From the NCBI GenBank assembly GCA_024690865.1, contig JAILON010000022.1, positions 1-60,303 on the forward strand: a stretch of 60,303 bases of DNA. The letters are read 5' to 3'. Below, piece by piece: positions 8,216 to 18,510 of this stretch (the first letter of the stretch is position 1; the number at the start of each line of letters is the position of its first letter). A program made the translations under genes and the position numbers. Under the pieces are notes generated by a model. That model saw only the letters and a program-made list of their open reading frames with translations, was not told where the DNA came from and made no database searches. Source of the DNA: Treponema sp. (GTDB lineage: Bacteria; Spirochaetota; Spirochaetia; Treponematales; Treponemataceae).

Positions 8216-9412
8216 ATGCTTGAGGACTTTCTTGACGCGCTGCAGAATTTCAGGCGCAACAGGATGCGCACCTTCCTCTCCCTGCTCGGCATCATCATCG
8301 GTGTGGCGTCGGTCATCGTCATCATGAGCATGGGGCAGTCTTCTACGCAAAAGATAAAGGACACCTTCGGTTCGTCGGGCCTGGACATGGTGAGCCTGTC
8401 CGGGGGCTTCTTCCGCAGGAGCCGGGCGGCGGTCACGATTACGTTTGACGAGCCGTTCAGGGAAAAGCTCTTCGAGAGTGTCGGCGGCATAAAGAAGGTC
8501 TGGTACAAGAACAACCTTTCCGCCACGATTTCCTACGGCGACACCAGCAGCAATTCTTCTTGCGCCGCGGTGGAAACCGACTACATGCAGACCTGCGGCA
8601 TACAGCTGGACAGAGGTTCGTTCTTTGATGTGACGGACGACGTGAAGGGGACGCAGCGGATCATCCTGGGCAGCAGCATCGCCTCTACGCTCTTTCCCAA
8701 CGGCGATGCGGTGGGAAAGCAGGTCATGTTGGTTGCCAGCAACGCGCCCTTCAGCTTCACGGTCATTGGCGTGCTCAAGGAACAGTCGTCGGGCATGGAG
8801 AACACCAGCAACGGTTGCTACATACCCCGGGGCTTCTACTCGCGCAAGATTTCTCCAAATCCAGCCGCCGACACCGTAATGGTGCAGGCAGAAAGCGAGG
8901 CACTTGCGGTCACTCTGCGCGACAGGCTGGAGGCCTACTGCAACAACATTACGGGAACGGAAGGTTCCGTGTCCGCCACGTCCATGCAGAGCATGATAGA
9001 ACAGATGGGATCCATCACGAGCGTGCTGAGCCTCCTGCTCGCCGTTGTCGCGGGAATATCGCTTCTGGTTGGCGGCATCGGCATCATGAACATCATGATT
9101 GTGACCGTTACGGAACGCAAGCAGGAAATCGGCATCCGCAAGGCGCTCGGCGCAAGTCCCGCACTCATCCGCCGCCAGTTCCTGGTGGAGTCGGCCAGCA
9201 TCACCCTGATGGGGGGTATACTCGGAATCGTGCTGGGAATAGCGGTAAGCATTGCCGCAGAATACGTGCAGTCTGCAACGAGCTACGTCGTCAGTTGGAC
9301 CGCCTGCCTGGTGGCGTTTGCGTTCTCGCTCTTTGTGGGGGTATTCTTCGGCCTTTCCCCCGCTTCACGCGCCGCCCGCCTGGACCCGGTGGAGGCCCTG
9401 TCCGGGGAGTAG
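8216..9412 (+). CDS. MacB/FtsX-type ABC transporter permease
   Basis: 398 aa. It shows the MacB_PCD plus FtsX layout: an N-terminal cytoplasmic start (LEDFLDALQNFRRNRMRTFL), TM1 (about 21-43, SLLGIIIGVASVIVIMSMG), a large extracytoplasmic domain (about 45-265) and three C-terminal TM segments. The conserved FtsX loop is present (TVTERKQEIGIRKALGASP). Such permeases work as mechanotransmission or export subunits with a MacB-type ATPase and often a MacA adaptor. Neither partner is adjacent, so the ATPase must be encoded elsewhere. The gene is monocistronic from its own promoter. Confidence 0.85.
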   Translation: MLEDFLDALQNFRRNRMRTFLSLLGIIIGVASVIVIMSMGQSSTQKIKDTFGSSGLDMVSLSGGFFRRSRAAVTITFDEPFREKLFESVGGIKKVWYKNNLSATISYGDTSSNSSCAAVETDYMQTCGIQLDRGSFFDVTDDVKGTQRIILGSSIASTLFPNGDAVGKQVMLVASNAPFSFTVIGVLKEQSSGMENTSNGCYIPRGFYSRKISPNPAADTVMVQAESEALAVTLRDRLEAYCNNITGTEGSVSATSMQSMIEQMGSITSVLSLLLAVVAGISLLVGGIGIMNIMIVTVTERKQEIGIRKALGASPALIRRQFLVESASITLMGGILGIVLGIAVSIAAEYVQSATSYVVSWTACLVAFAFSLFVGVFFGLSPASRAARLDPVEALSGE

Positions 9413-9459
9413 GCCCGAAGAGTAGGCGGGCGCCCTCATACCCTGTATTCATCAGGGCG

Positions 9460-9501
9460 GTTGCAAAAGTCCACGGCACCACAGGGCTGCGCACTTGTTA
9501 C
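9460..9501. repeat. Dispersed palindromic repeat, degenerate copy
   Basis: Begins GTTGCAAAAGTCC like the other family members and ends CTTGTTAC, giving imperfect inverted arms around a central loop. It lies in the gap between converging genes. Weakest of the five copies. Confidence 0.45.
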
Positions 9502-9516
9502 CGTGAAGCTACGCTG

Positions 9517-10020
9517 TCACTTTGCTATCCTGACGAACTGTTTCTCTTCGTTTTCGGCGACGATCCTTCCTCCGTTTTTCAGCATGACCTTCAGCGATGC
9601 AGGATTGTCCTTGTTCACGCGGAGGTATATTTCGTCTTCAGGAACAATCTTCCTCGCGCGTTCCAGCGTGAGCCGCAGGCCTTCGGTGGCAAATCCTTTC
9701 CCCCTGTGCTCTTTGCCGATGTAGTATCCAATGTGTCCTGCGCCTTCCCGGAGTGCGTCATTGAGGAAGTGCCGTATCCTGAACTGCCCTACAATTACAT
9801 CGCCATTCCACAGGAACAGGTATGTTTCGGGCACCATCCAGTCCGGCAAGTCGATTCCTTTTGAAAAACGGATCATGTCGGGGAGCGCCTGTTCATCGAA
9901 CTCTTTGCGTCCTATTCCATGCCAGCAGTTCGTAAGTCCGTTCTCATCAACAGGCATGTCCTTCACGAACAGCCATTCTTTTTCTTCATCATCAACGTTT
10001 GCCGCTTTCAAATAGAGCAT
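9517..10020 (-). CDS. GNAT-family N-acetyltransferase
   Basis: 167 aa from the ATG at 10020 (MLYLKAANVDDEEKE), chosen because GAGG lies 7 nt upstream and because longer in-frame codons run through a palindromic repeat. The fold is RimJ/RimL-like: VGQFRIRH strand, then HIGYYIGKEHRGKGFATEGLRL containing the acetyl-CoA pyrophosphate loop (R/Q-x-x-G-x-G/A), then IYLRVNKDNPASLKVMLKNGG, the usual N-x-x-S motif. The substrate is unknown. Monocistronic and convergent with the permease gene. Confidence 0.82.
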   Translation of the reverse strand: MLYLKAANVDDEEKEWLFVKDMPVDENGLTNCWHGIGRKEFDEQALPDMIRFSKGIDLPDWMVPETYLFLWNGDVIVGQFRIRHFLNDALREGAGHIGYYIGKEHRGKGFATEGLRLTLERARKIVPEDEIYLRVNKDNPASLKVMLKNGGRIVAENEEKQFVRIAK

Positions 10021-10037
10021 CTTGCATCCTCGGGTAT

Positions 10038-10082
10038 GTTTCAAAAGTCCGTTGCGACGAAGTCGTGTGGGCATCTTGAAAC
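10038..10082. repeat. Dispersed palindromic repeat (45 bp)
   Basis: GTTTCAAAAGTCC at one end and GGGCATCTTGAAAC at the other give imperfect inverted arms around a CG-rich centre. It lies directly 5' of the GNAT gene. It is the same family as 15505-15550, 17303-17348 and 36156-36201. Confidence 0.75.
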
Positions 10083-10145
10083 TGCCTCCTGTATACAGTG
10101 CTTTGTACAGGTTTGTCAATAGTTTCCGCGGTTGTATCATGGAAC

Positions 10146-10356
10146 TCAGTTTTTACCGGATGCACACTGTATAAAAACGTATTCCCGCTGGGTATCCCCA
10201 TACGCTCGCCGAGATTGCATTTGTACCATACGTATATTCAGCACATGCGGACAGGTCCACAAGGGCCATGAGGCAATCAAATGCTCGCTATGGGGCCTCC
10301 GCCCGTTGGGCCCCCGCTCCATACGTTTTTATGGATGATTCCTGCATAAAAACTGA
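10146..10356. mobile_element. MITE-like element: 211 bp with 36-37 bp inverted ends
   Basis: Left arm 10146-10182 starts TCAGTTTTTA and ends ATAAAAACGTAT. Right arm 10321-10356 is its reverse complement at both ends, with a mismatched middle. The interior carries a GGGGCC/GGCCCC hairpin (about 10293-10316) and no coding frame that looks real. Size, inverted ends and lack of genes fit a miniature inverted-repeat element or a large structured RNA/cruciform. I could not identify a target-site duplication. Confidence 0.5.
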
Positions 10357-10404
10357 TTTTCCTGTTGTCTACAGCAGGCACCCTATACATATTTCCTGAC
10401 TGTG

Positions 10405-10413
10405 TGATATACT
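10405..10413 (+). promoter_or_regulatory. Extended -10 promoter of the lipoprotein gene, near-leaderless
   Basis: TGATATACT is an extended -10 (TGn plus TATACT), 7 nt before the ATG at 10421. No clear -35 is visible, as is common for extended -10 promoters. Confidence 0.5.
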
Positions 10414-10420
10414 TGCAGGC

Positions 10421-11101
10421 ATGAGTGCTTTGCGTCCACGTCTGTCTTTCCAACTGGCTGTCAAGTTGCCTTTGCTCATTTTGCTTTTTTTCACTGCCTT
10501 GTTCATCTCGTGCGAAACGGATTCCCACGTTGGCAAGAAGGAGCAGGATGACAAGACCAGCAGGCCTCCCCGGACGACGGAAGTTTCCGATGCCGCCAAC
10601 GGGACGGGGGGCGACTGGCTTGCGGCGACGAGTCTGGAGGACTTGGAGGGAACTTGGGTGAGTGCCAGCGGGGCCCTGTACGAGTACCCCTTCCGGGTGG
10701 ACGGCAGGAAGTACCTGCGGTTGGCATGGAAGGAGCGGGACGACACCGAGCTGTGGCAGACGTGGGCTGCCAAGAACAACATGGACATGCAGACCCTCTG
10801 GCAATTGCGTTTTTCGTACCTGTCGGAGATGTATGGGCAGACCCTGCCCGATTCCGATGTGAACGGTACCCAGTATGGAATAAAGTTTTCCCTTCGTGGT
10901 GGAAGGATTTACTCCCGAACTGAAATGCTGATAAGCGAACGGCTGCTGCTTGTGAACTTGGGCTTCTTCCGCATGTCCCCCGACAAGGACAGGTTCATCG
11001 AAAATGGTTCAATTCACCTGGCCTCGGACAAATTCGACGACATTTCAAAAGGTGGCAGCATATATACAAAACAAAAAAAAGATGGAAGGAAAAACGGATG
11101 A
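10421..11101 (+). CDS. Lipoprotein of unknown function
   Basis: 226 aa with a basic N-terminus, a hydrophobic stretch (LPLLILLFFTALF) and a lipobox LFISC with the acylated Cys at residue 31. The mature part begins with a polar linker and then a beta-rich region (LEGTWVSASGALYEYPFRV) reminiscent of small lipocalin/META-like surface lipoproteins; I cannot name a family. The last codons overlap the ATG of the patatin gene by 4 nt, so the two are translationally coupled and probably functionally linked at the envelope. Confidence 0.75.
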   Translation: MSALRPRLSFQLAVKLPLLILLFFTALFISCETDSHVGKKEQDDKTSRPPRTTEVSDAANGTGGDWLAATSLEDLEGTWVSASGALYEYPFRVDGRKYLRLAWKERDDTELWQTWAAKNNMDMQTLWQLRFSYLSEMYGQTLPDSDVNGTQYGIKFSLRGGRIYSRTEMLISERLLLVNLGFFRMSPDKDRFIENGSIHLASDKFDDISKGGSIYTKQKKDGRKNG

Positions 11102-12006
11102 TGTTGAAGGTCAGACTTTTGCGCAGCCTGCGTGCCAATCTTGTCCGCATCCTCTTCCTCCTGTCCCTGCCTGTTTCCGCCCTGTCTACGGCTGGGGCTG
11201 AACCGCTGGGGCTTGTCCTGGCAGGCGGAGGAGGCAAGGGGGCATACCAGGTTGGCGTGTGGAAGGCCCTGTCGGAATACGGCATCGCCCAACGGGTGAC
11301 GGTCATCTCGGGAACGAGCGTCGGTGCGTTGAATGGAGTGCTCTTCTCCTGCGTCAGTCCCGCCGAGGCGGAACGAATCTGGCTGGAGGAGGTTCCCGGG
11401 CGGCTGACCCGAGATGCGCTGATTTCCCAGGGAGGACTTCAGGAGGTTATAGACATGGTTCCCGTCCGCGATATCCTTGGAAGCTGGCCCCGCGTCTGTG
11501 CCACCACGGTGCGCAAGCGTTGGATTGTCGGGACGCTCATAAACTACATGCTGTCGAGCGTCGGCAGCGAGGCGACCCGCATCTGGCTGAATGACGAGTC
11601 GGAACCGCAGTGGGTTGTACAGGGGCTCCTCGCTTCGTCCGCCTTTCCCGGCATCTGCCCGGCAGTACGGCTCAAGGACGGGGAGGAGTATGTGGACGGG
11701 GGCTGGGAGGCAGTCGGCGGGGACAACGTACCGATTGACCCGCTCGTGGAAAAGCATCAGGACATAAGGAACATCTTCGTCGTCTACTGCGACGAGCAGC
11801 CGGCACGGAGGGTCAAGGTGAAGGATTACGACTGGCTCAAAGTCACGGAGCTTATTCCGTCCATTGATACGGCGGGCCTTTTTGACGGCACGACCAACTT
11901 TACCCGCAACCGCATCCGCCTTCTCATCGACACGGGCTACGAGGATACGGTCGCCCTCTTGAAAAACCGGGGCCTGTACCCCGTCTCCTCATACTGGTTT
12001 GAATAG
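11098..12006 (+). CDS. Patatin-like phospholipase, secreted or membrane-anchored
   Basis: 302 aa. After an N-terminal hydrophobic segment (about 17-33, ILFLLSLPVSALSTAG) the patatin domain starts with the oxyanion-hole motif LAGGGGKGAYQ, the nucleophile elbow GTSVG (S74) and the second dyad residue in VDGG (D200). These are the catalytic Ser-Asp dyad of cytosolic phospholipase A2/patatin lipases, which release fatty acids from phospholipids. The hydrophobic start ends at a plausible signal-peptidase site (STAGA). It is coupled to the lipoprotein gene, and a terminator follows. Confidence 0.85.
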   Translation: MMLKVRLLRSLRANLVRILFLLSLPVSALSTAGAEPLGLVLAGGGGKGAYQVGVWKALSEYGIAQRVTVISGTSVGALNGVLFSCVSPAEAERIWLEEVPGRLTRDALISQGGLQEVIDMVPVRDILGSWPRVCATTVRKRWIVGTLINYMLSSVGSEATRIWLNDESEPQWVVQGLLASSAFPGICPAVRLKDGEEYVDGGWEAVGGDNVPIDPLVEKHQDIRNIFVVYCDEQPARRVKVKDYDWLKVTELIPSIDTAGLFDGTTNFTRNRIRLLIDTGYEDTVALLKNRGLYPVSSYWFE

Positions 12007-12060
12007 GCCCTGACTCCGACGTCCAGAGGCGGTAGCTCCCCTCACCCACCACATAAACAG

Positions 12061-12100
12061 AAAACCCCTGCCCCGGATATCCGAAGCAGGGGTTCTTTTA
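12061..12100. terminator. Bidirectional Rho-independent terminator
   Basis: AACCCCTGC and GCAGGGGTT form a 9-bp stem, flanked by an A-run on the left and CTTTTATT on the right. It therefore can end transcription of the patatin operon (+) and of groEL (-), which converge here. Confidence 0.8.
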
Positions 12101-12120
12101 TTGTACTGCCGTATCAGCTA

Positions 12121-13773
<1,653 letters not shown>

Positions 13774-13911
13774 CTAAGCCATGCGGAGTGTGCCGTACGG
13801 CCAGCCCCGCGAAGGCAAGTTTCCTTGCTATCAAGATATTGAAATTCTAGGAATTCGGCAAATTTTTTTTGCACGCAGGGCCGTCAAAACGCGTCAAAAC
13901 GAATATTCTTT

Positions 13912-15396
13912 CTATATTACTCCCATCAGCCGGGCTTCCCACACCGCCTGGTGGACCGTGGTCACGTCCAGCTTCTTGTAGATGTTCTTCATGTGGAACT
14001 TCACGGTGTTCACGCTGACGAAGAAGTAGTCCGCAATCTCCTCCTTGCTCTTGCCCTGCTCCAGGAACTTGAGCAGGTTCAGCTCTATCTTGGAGAATTC
14101 CACGTCGTCCTTCCGGGCGGGCTTCAGGTACAGGGGATACCACGACGCCATGTCCCGCACGTCCTCCGCCAGCCGCATCAGGAAGGGGGTCTCGCCGCGT
14201 TCCTTTATGTATTCCACCAGGAGGGGCAGAAGGGCGGCCCCCTCGTCCGCGACAAGGCGGTAGTAGCCCCGCCGCTTTGCAGTCCTAATGACGGACTCTA
14301 ACGTATGGAACGCATGCTGCTTCTCGTCTGCGCGGAAGAAGCAGATGGCCAGCAGCAGGTCCAGCTCGCACAGGTCCATGTACCGCATGCCCTCCTCAAG
14401 CAGGGGGCGCAGCCGTTCGGCGAGGGCCTGCACCGCCATGGGCTTGCTTTTGACGATGTAGCAGCGGATTTTCACCATGTAGCGGTACAGGTCCAGCATG
14501 TTGAAATCCTCAAGCTCGTCGGGCGCGTCGCTGGCCAGCCAGCCGTCAAGTGCCTCGTGGTTCCCGCTGTACAGGAAGGTGTAGGCTTCCGCCGCGTTGA
14601 TGTTGGCGGAAAACTCCAGTTCGCCCGTCTCCTTGGCGAAACGGCGGATGTTCTTTATGTAGCCTTCCATGTTGCTCACCTTTCCGCTTGCGAGCAGCAC
14701 CTTTGCCTGCAGGTAGAGGGCCACGAACAGGAGCCGCCGCTGCTGGTCGTTGTCGAATTCCTTTATCGTCTTGCTGACCAGGAGCCCCGCGTCCATGAGC
14801 CTGTTCTGCTGGTACTGCCATTCCGCAAGGCAGAGGTTGTACAGGGCGGGAACTATGGTGCCGTCATACATAAGCTGCATGCCTTCCAGAAACTCATCTT
14901 TTCTTCCCTCCAGAAACGGTCCCAAGCGGGTGTAGTCAAGTACGCCGTTCAGGACGGAGGGGCGGCCCGCAGTAATCTGAATGGTCGGTATGTTCATACC
15001 GATAGCCTTCATGTGGTTGACTATCTCGAAGAGCCGCCTGGCCGTGAGCTTCGGGTACGAAAGCTCCAGGCCGATGCGGGCCATATTGTTCTCGTCGAAG
15101 TTCTGCAGGATTTCGCCTGCCTTGTCAAGCTGGCCGTCCATAATGAGGTTTACGAACAGCCCGCACAGGCAGAGGGGATACGCCTTGAAATCTTCGGGTG
15201 TCAAGGCATAGTATGAGTCCCTGTCCCTTCTCGCCCCTGCCAGGTAATACCTGTTGAAGAAACTGTACATCCGCTTGTTCAGTTCTTCCGGTGGGAGAAG
15301 CTGTTTTTCTTCTGGAGGGGCAAACTGCTCGTCCGGCGTGCCAATCATCATTTCCTGGGGAGGGGGGGTATTTTTTGTTTTTGTCGTATCTTCCAT
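13912..15396 (-). CDS. LuxR-type transcriptional regulator with long helical N-terminal domain, paralogue 1
   Basis: 494 aa. The last 65 residues are a LuxR/GerE helix-turn-helix: SKIELNLLKFLEQGKSKEEI, then ADYFFVSVNTVKFHMKNIY with the canonical V-x-T-V-x-x-H recognition helix. The preceding 420 residues are alpha-helical with paired-helix periodicity (LYLQAKVLLASGKVSN, LDLYRYMVKIRCYIVKSK), like the TPR-type sensor part of MalT. No receiver, PAS or ATPase domain is visible, so it is neither a two-component regulator nor a full MalT. AGGAG lies 10 nt before the ATG. Ligand and targets are unknown. Tandem paralogue of the gene at 15583. Confidence 0.82.
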   Translation of the reverse strand: MEDTTKTKNTPPPQEMMIGTPDEQFAPPEEKQLLPPEELNKRMYSFFNRYYLAGARRDRDSYYALTPEDFKAYPLCLCGLFVNLIMDGQLDKAGEILQNFDENNMARIGLELSYPKLTARRLFEIVNHMKAIGMNIPTIQITAGRPSVLNGVLDYTRLGPFLEGRKDEFLEGMQLMYDGTIVPALYNLCLAEWQYQQNRLMDAGLLVSKTIKEFDNDQQRRLLFVALYLQAKVLLASGKVSNMEGYIKNIRRFAKETGELEFSANINAAEAYTFLYSGNHEALDGWLASDAPDELEDFNMLDLYRYMVKIRCYIVKSKPMAVQALAERLRPLLEEGMRYMDLCELDLLLAICFFRADEKQHAFHTLESVIRTAKRRGYYRLVADEGAALLPLLVEYIKERGETPFLMRLAEDVRDMASWYPLYLKPARKDDVEFSKIELNLLKFLEQGKSKEEIADYFFVSVNTVKFHMKNIYKKLDVTTVHQAVWEARLMGVI

Positions 15397-15427
15397 AACT
15401 TTATAACTCCTGTATTCGTATAAGCTT

Positions 15428-15490
15428 GTTTCAAAATCCGTCCGTGCCCACGACGCTACGCACCTGCTGGCGTCGTGTCCGTCACGGACG
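15428..15490. repeat. Strong hairpin joined to a half copy of the dispersed palindrome
   Basis: A GTTTCAAAATCCG half-element at 15428 runs into a perfect two-step inverted repeat: CGTCCGTG with CACGGACG outside, ACGACGC with GCGTCGT inside. It lies in the 186-bp gap between the tandem LuxR genes and may end transcription of the upstream one. Confidence 0.55.
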
Positions 15491-15504
15491 ATATTGGCGG
15501 GTCA

Positions 15505-15550
15505 GCTGCAAGAAGTCCCCGCACATTCGCCACAGCGGACTTTTTGCGGC
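15505..15550. repeat. Dispersed palindromic repeat (46 bp)
   Basis: GCTGCAAGAAGTCCCC on the left pairs with GCGGACTTTTTGCGGC on the right. Read on the minus strand it aligns end to end with the copy at 17303-17348. Intergenic, between the tandem LuxR genes. Confidence 0.75.
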
Positions 15551-15582
15551 CGGCCCACAGTAAGTTGGTTCGGGGGCCTTCC

Positions 15583-17043
15583 CTAAATGATCCCCATACG
15601 CCGGGCTTCCCACACCGCCTGCTGCGGGGTGGACGCCTCCAGCTTCGTGTAGATGTTCTTCATGTGGAACTTCACGGTGTTCACGCTGACGAAGAAGTAG
15701 TCCGCAATCTCCTCCTTGTTCTTGCCCTGTTCCAGGAACTTGAGGACGCTTACCTCCATCTTGGAGAAGATGGTCCCTCCCTTGTTGATGGGCATCAGGT
15801 ACAGGGGGTAGCTGGCCGCTATGTCGCGCGTGCTTTCGGCCAGCGACAGCAGCCAGGGGGTCTCGCCCTTGGTCTTTATGTAGTGCACCAGGAGCGGCAT
15901 GATGGCCGCCCCCTCGTCCGCAATAAGGCGGAAGTAGCCCCTCCGCCTCGCCGTCTTGATTACGCGGTCGAACGCGACGAGGGCAAGCTCGATCTCTTCC
16001 GCGCGGAAGTAGCAGATGGACAGCAGCAGGTCCAGCTCGCACAGGTCCATGAGCCTGTTCCCTTCCTTCAGGAGCGGCCTCAGGCGTTCCGCAATGGCGA
16101 TCACCGCCATGAACCTCTTGTTGACGATGTAGCAGCGCATCTTGATCATGTAGCGGTACAGGTCCAGCATGCAGAAGTCCGCGAACTCGTCCGGCGTGTC
16201 CTTGCCGCCCAGCCAGCCGGAGACGATGTCGTACTTGCCGTCAAAAAGGGCGGCGTAGGCTTCCGTCGCATCGATGTTGTAGGAAAACTCCTGTTCGCCC
16301 TCGTCGTGTGCGTACTTGCGCACGCTCTTTATATAGCCGAGCACATCGGATATCTTGTTGCTGGAGAATTCTACCTTGGCTTTCAGGTAGAGGGCGACAA
16401 AGAGGAGCCGCCGCTGCGCGTCGTTGTCAAACTCCGGCATGATCTGGTCCACAATCGCACCCGCCTCGGCAACCCTGTTCTGCTGGTAGTACCATTCCGC
16501 CAGGCAGAGCTCGTATATGGCGGGGGCCAGGGACGGTGTGTACATGTACCCGATGTCCTCGATGAAACGCTCCCTGTTCCGTTCCAGGAAGGGGCCCAGG
16601 CGGGTAAAGTCGGCGACCCCATTCAGGACGGACGGGCGGCCCGCGCTGAGGACAACGGTATTGATATGGAAGTTCAGCTTCTTCAGTCTGTCCAGCGCAT
16701 CGGAAATCTGCCTCATCGTGGCTCCGGGGTGCACCAGGATAAGGGTGTGGCGCATCCACTCGTCCTCACCGAATCTCCGTATGATGTCCCACGCCTTGTC
16801 CAGCTCGCCGTCCATTATGTAGCACAGGAACAGGCCGCTGATACAACCCAGCCTACCTTTCAGCTCCTCCTCGCTCAGGGCGTAGAAGGACTTCCGGTCC
16901 TTCCACACGCCGATGAGGTAGTAGCCGTCGAGGAAATTTACCACCCGCTCGTCCAGCTCATCCGGCGGGATAATCCGTTCTTCCGCCTCCGGCTGCTTGG
17001 CTCCTATGAGGCCGGATGTATTCGTTGTCTTCAGACGGCGCAT
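15583..17043 (-). CDS. LuxR-type transcriptional regulator with long helical N-terminal domain, paralogue 2
   Basis: 486 aa, similar over its whole length to the gene at 13912 (for example RRLLFVALYL, AGRPSVLNGV and LDLYRYM occur in both). The C-terminal HTH is nearly identical (KEEIADYFFVSVNTVKFHMK), so the two may recognise similar DNA, whereas the helical sensor parts have diverged. No receiver domain. The start overlaps the end of the small membrane-protein gene by 13 nt and lacks its own good ribosome site, so translation is probably coupled to it. Gene duplication is evident. Confidence 0.82.
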   Translation of the reverse strand: MRRLKTTNTSGLIGAKQPEAEERIIPPDELDERVVNFLDGYYLIGVWKDRKSFYALSEEELKGRLGCISGLFLCYIMDGELDKAWDIIRRFGEDEWMRHTLILVHPGATMRQISDALDRLKKLNFHINTVVLSAGRPSVLNGVADFTRLGPFLERNRERFIEDIGYMYTPSLAPAIYELCLAEWYYQQNRVAEAGAIVDQIMPEFDNDAQRRLLFVALYLKAKVEFSSNKISDVLGYIKSVRKYAHDEGEQEFSYNIDATEAYAALFDGKYDIVSGWLGGKDTPDEFADFCMLDLYRYMIKMRCYIVNKRFMAVIAIAERLRPLLKEGNRLMDLCELDLLLSICYFRAEEIELALVAFDRVIKTARRRGYFRLIADEGAAIMPLLVHYIKTKGETPWLLSLAESTRDIAASYPLYLMPINKGGTIFSKMEVSVLKFLEQGKNKEEIADYFFVSVNTVKFHMKNIYTKLEASTPQQAVWEARRMGII

Positions 17044-17282
17044 GCGAGAAGGTACAGGAAGGCGATGATGAACAGGCTGCTGACGGCAAGCATGCTGATG
17101 GCCCTGCGTACGTCGCGGTCTGCCTGGAATGAGTCAAAGGGATGAATCGAACTGCCCCGCCCGTGTCCATGGTCGGCGGCGGGGAGGGAGTCGCCAAAGG
17201 ACGCGCCTTCCCCCCTGTAGGGAGTGCCGCTGTAGAGGGAGGTGCCGGCGGCCGAGGCCTTGTGATAAAAGATACTTCTCAT
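17031..17282 (-). CDS. Small C-terminally anchored membrane protein, 83 aa
   Basis: The start at 17282 (MRSIFYHKASAAG) is chosen for AGGAG 9 nt upstream. About 58 polar residues precede a single C-terminal transmembrane segment (AISMLAVSSLFIIAFLYLL), ending LACAV, so it is predicted to be tail-anchored with the N-terminus in the cytoplasm. It is first in the operon and overlaps the LuxR-type gene, suggesting a functional link such as membrane tethering or sensing. No family recognised. Confidence 0.6.
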   Translation of the reverse strand: MRSIFYHKASAAGTSLYSGTPYRGEGASFGDSLPAADHGHGRGSSIHPFDSFQADRDVRRAISMLAVSSLFIIAFLYLLACAV

Positions 17283-17302
17283 ACTCGCATGCTCCTGAGC
17301 TT

Positions 17303-17348
17303 GCTTCAAAAGTCCGTTTCGACGGAGCCACGGGGGACTTCTTGAAAC
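17303..17348. repeat. Dispersed palindromic repeat (46 bp)
   Basis: GCTTCAAAAGTCCG on the left and GGGGGACTTCTTGAAAC on the right form inverted arms of about 13 bp. The copy sits 20 bp upstream of the small membrane-protein gene. Confidence 0.75.
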
Positions 17349-17791
17349 GGCCTTTCCATTCTTACCTGCGCGTGTCTGCGGCTGCGCCGCCCGCCCCGGG
17401 AGGTCCCACAATACCCACAGGCCCGCAAGGCAGCGCCAGAGCCTTGCGGGGATATGGGACCCTTTTCAAAGGATATGACAAGTATAAACGAGGGGGAAAA
17501 CTTTGTAACCTACCCAAAAGAATAGTTTTTACATTTTTCTCAATCTTTATTTAAGAAACTGGCAAGAAAAGCCCCGCCGGGAGCTGGCGGATATCCCTGC
17601 GGGGAGGGAAGCGGGAGGAGTATGCGGCCAGGCTGAACAGGACCGTGGCGGAGGCATAGCGCCCTGCCCCGTTAGGGTGGGGCGGCCCCGCCCCGCGCCG
17701 ACACAAGACGCCCCTTCCCCGCAGGGGGCAGGAGCGAACGAGGCTGGCGGGAGCGGTCCCCGGTGCTCTGCATCGGGGGTGGTGATTTCAT
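17349..17791. other. Non-coding interval with large inverted repeats
   Basis: I see no credible gene. 17402-17462 contains nested complementary blocks: GGTCCCA with TGGGACC outside and CCCGCAAGGC with GCCTTGCGGG inside. An AT-rich patch follows (17490-17555), then a GC-rich tract (17560-17770) with several GGGG/CCCC hairpins. It could be a degraded element or hold unrecognised RNA structure. Confidence 0.4.
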
Positions 17792-17820
17792 TTGACTAAA
17801 TGGTTTCAATAGCTTAGAGT
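17792..17820 (+). promoter_or_regulatory. Promoter of the pentapeptide-repeat gene, leaderless
   Basis: TTGACT (17792-17797), 17-bp spacer, TAGAGT (17815-17820). The first ATG abuts the -10, so the usable start is the second ATG at 17827, exactly where transcription should begin. Confidence 0.65.
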
Positions 17821-17826
17821 ATGGGT

Positions 17827-18510
17827 ATGTATATCTACAATCCCTGTCTGTATCCCGGCTGCAAGAAGCAGGCATTGTCCTCGTTTGATGACGATGGAAA
17901 TTTGGTCGATGTTCCCGGCTACTGCCTGGAGCACCAGAAGAATTTTCAGGATATGCGGGAAAGGCTCCGTTCCTATATAGAAAGCCACGACAAGATAGTG
18001 GGGCTGAATGCGTCGGGCCTTACCGTGACGGATATGGACTTGAGCGGCAAGAAGTTCTATGGCTGCAACATGCAGCATTGTACCTTTACCAACGTCAGTG
18101 CAACCGGCCTGCGGATGCGGATGTGCATGTTCGACTTTTCCACGATGACGGACTGCAACTTGATTGAATGCAACATGCAGTTTTCTTCCCTCTCCGGCTC
18201 CAAGCTGGTCCACGCCCTGTTTACGGGCAGCGACTTCATCCACAACAACTTCAATGGAATCACCGCCTACCAGTGCAGCTTTGACGACAGCGACCTGTAC
18301 AACACCCGTTTCATCAAGGCCGTGCTCATAAATACCTCCATGATGAACTGCAATATGAAGAAGACCGTCTTCTATGGGTCTGTCAGGGATGGGGTTTCGT
18401 TCAAGCTGTCCAACACAGGCGAGGCCCTGTTTGACCGCAACAAGGGCGGCCTCATGGGCGATGCCGACGGTCGTCTGGACGATGGGCTGGAGCATAAGGG
18501 GGACCTATGA
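17827..18510 (+). CDS. Pentapeptide-repeat-like protein with N-terminal Cys/His motif
   Basis: 227 aa from the ATG at 17827; the ATG at 17821 is too close to the promoter -10. The N-terminus has C-x4-C (NPCLYPGCKK) and a later CLEHQ, a candidate zinc site. Residues about 60-215 form pentapeptide-type repeats (GLTVTDMDLSGKKFYGCNMQ, CTFTNVSATGLRM, CNLIECNMQFSSLSGSKL), expected to fold as a right-handed quadrilateral beta-helix. Such proteins often act as binding scaffolds or DNA mimics. It overlaps the MBL-fold gene by 4 nt, so the pair is coupled. Function unknown. Confidence 0.7.
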   Translation: MYIYNPCLYPGCKKQALSSFDDDGNLVDVPGYCLEHQKNFQDMRERLRSYIESHDKIVGLNASGLTVTDMDLSGKKFYGCNMQHCTFTNVSATGLRMRMCMFDFSTMTDCNLIECNMQFSSLSGSKLVHALFTGSDFIHNNFNGITAYQCSFDDSDLYNTRFIKAVLINTSMMNCNMKKTVFYGSVRDGVSFKLSNTGEALFDRNKGGLMGDADGRLDDGLEHKGDL

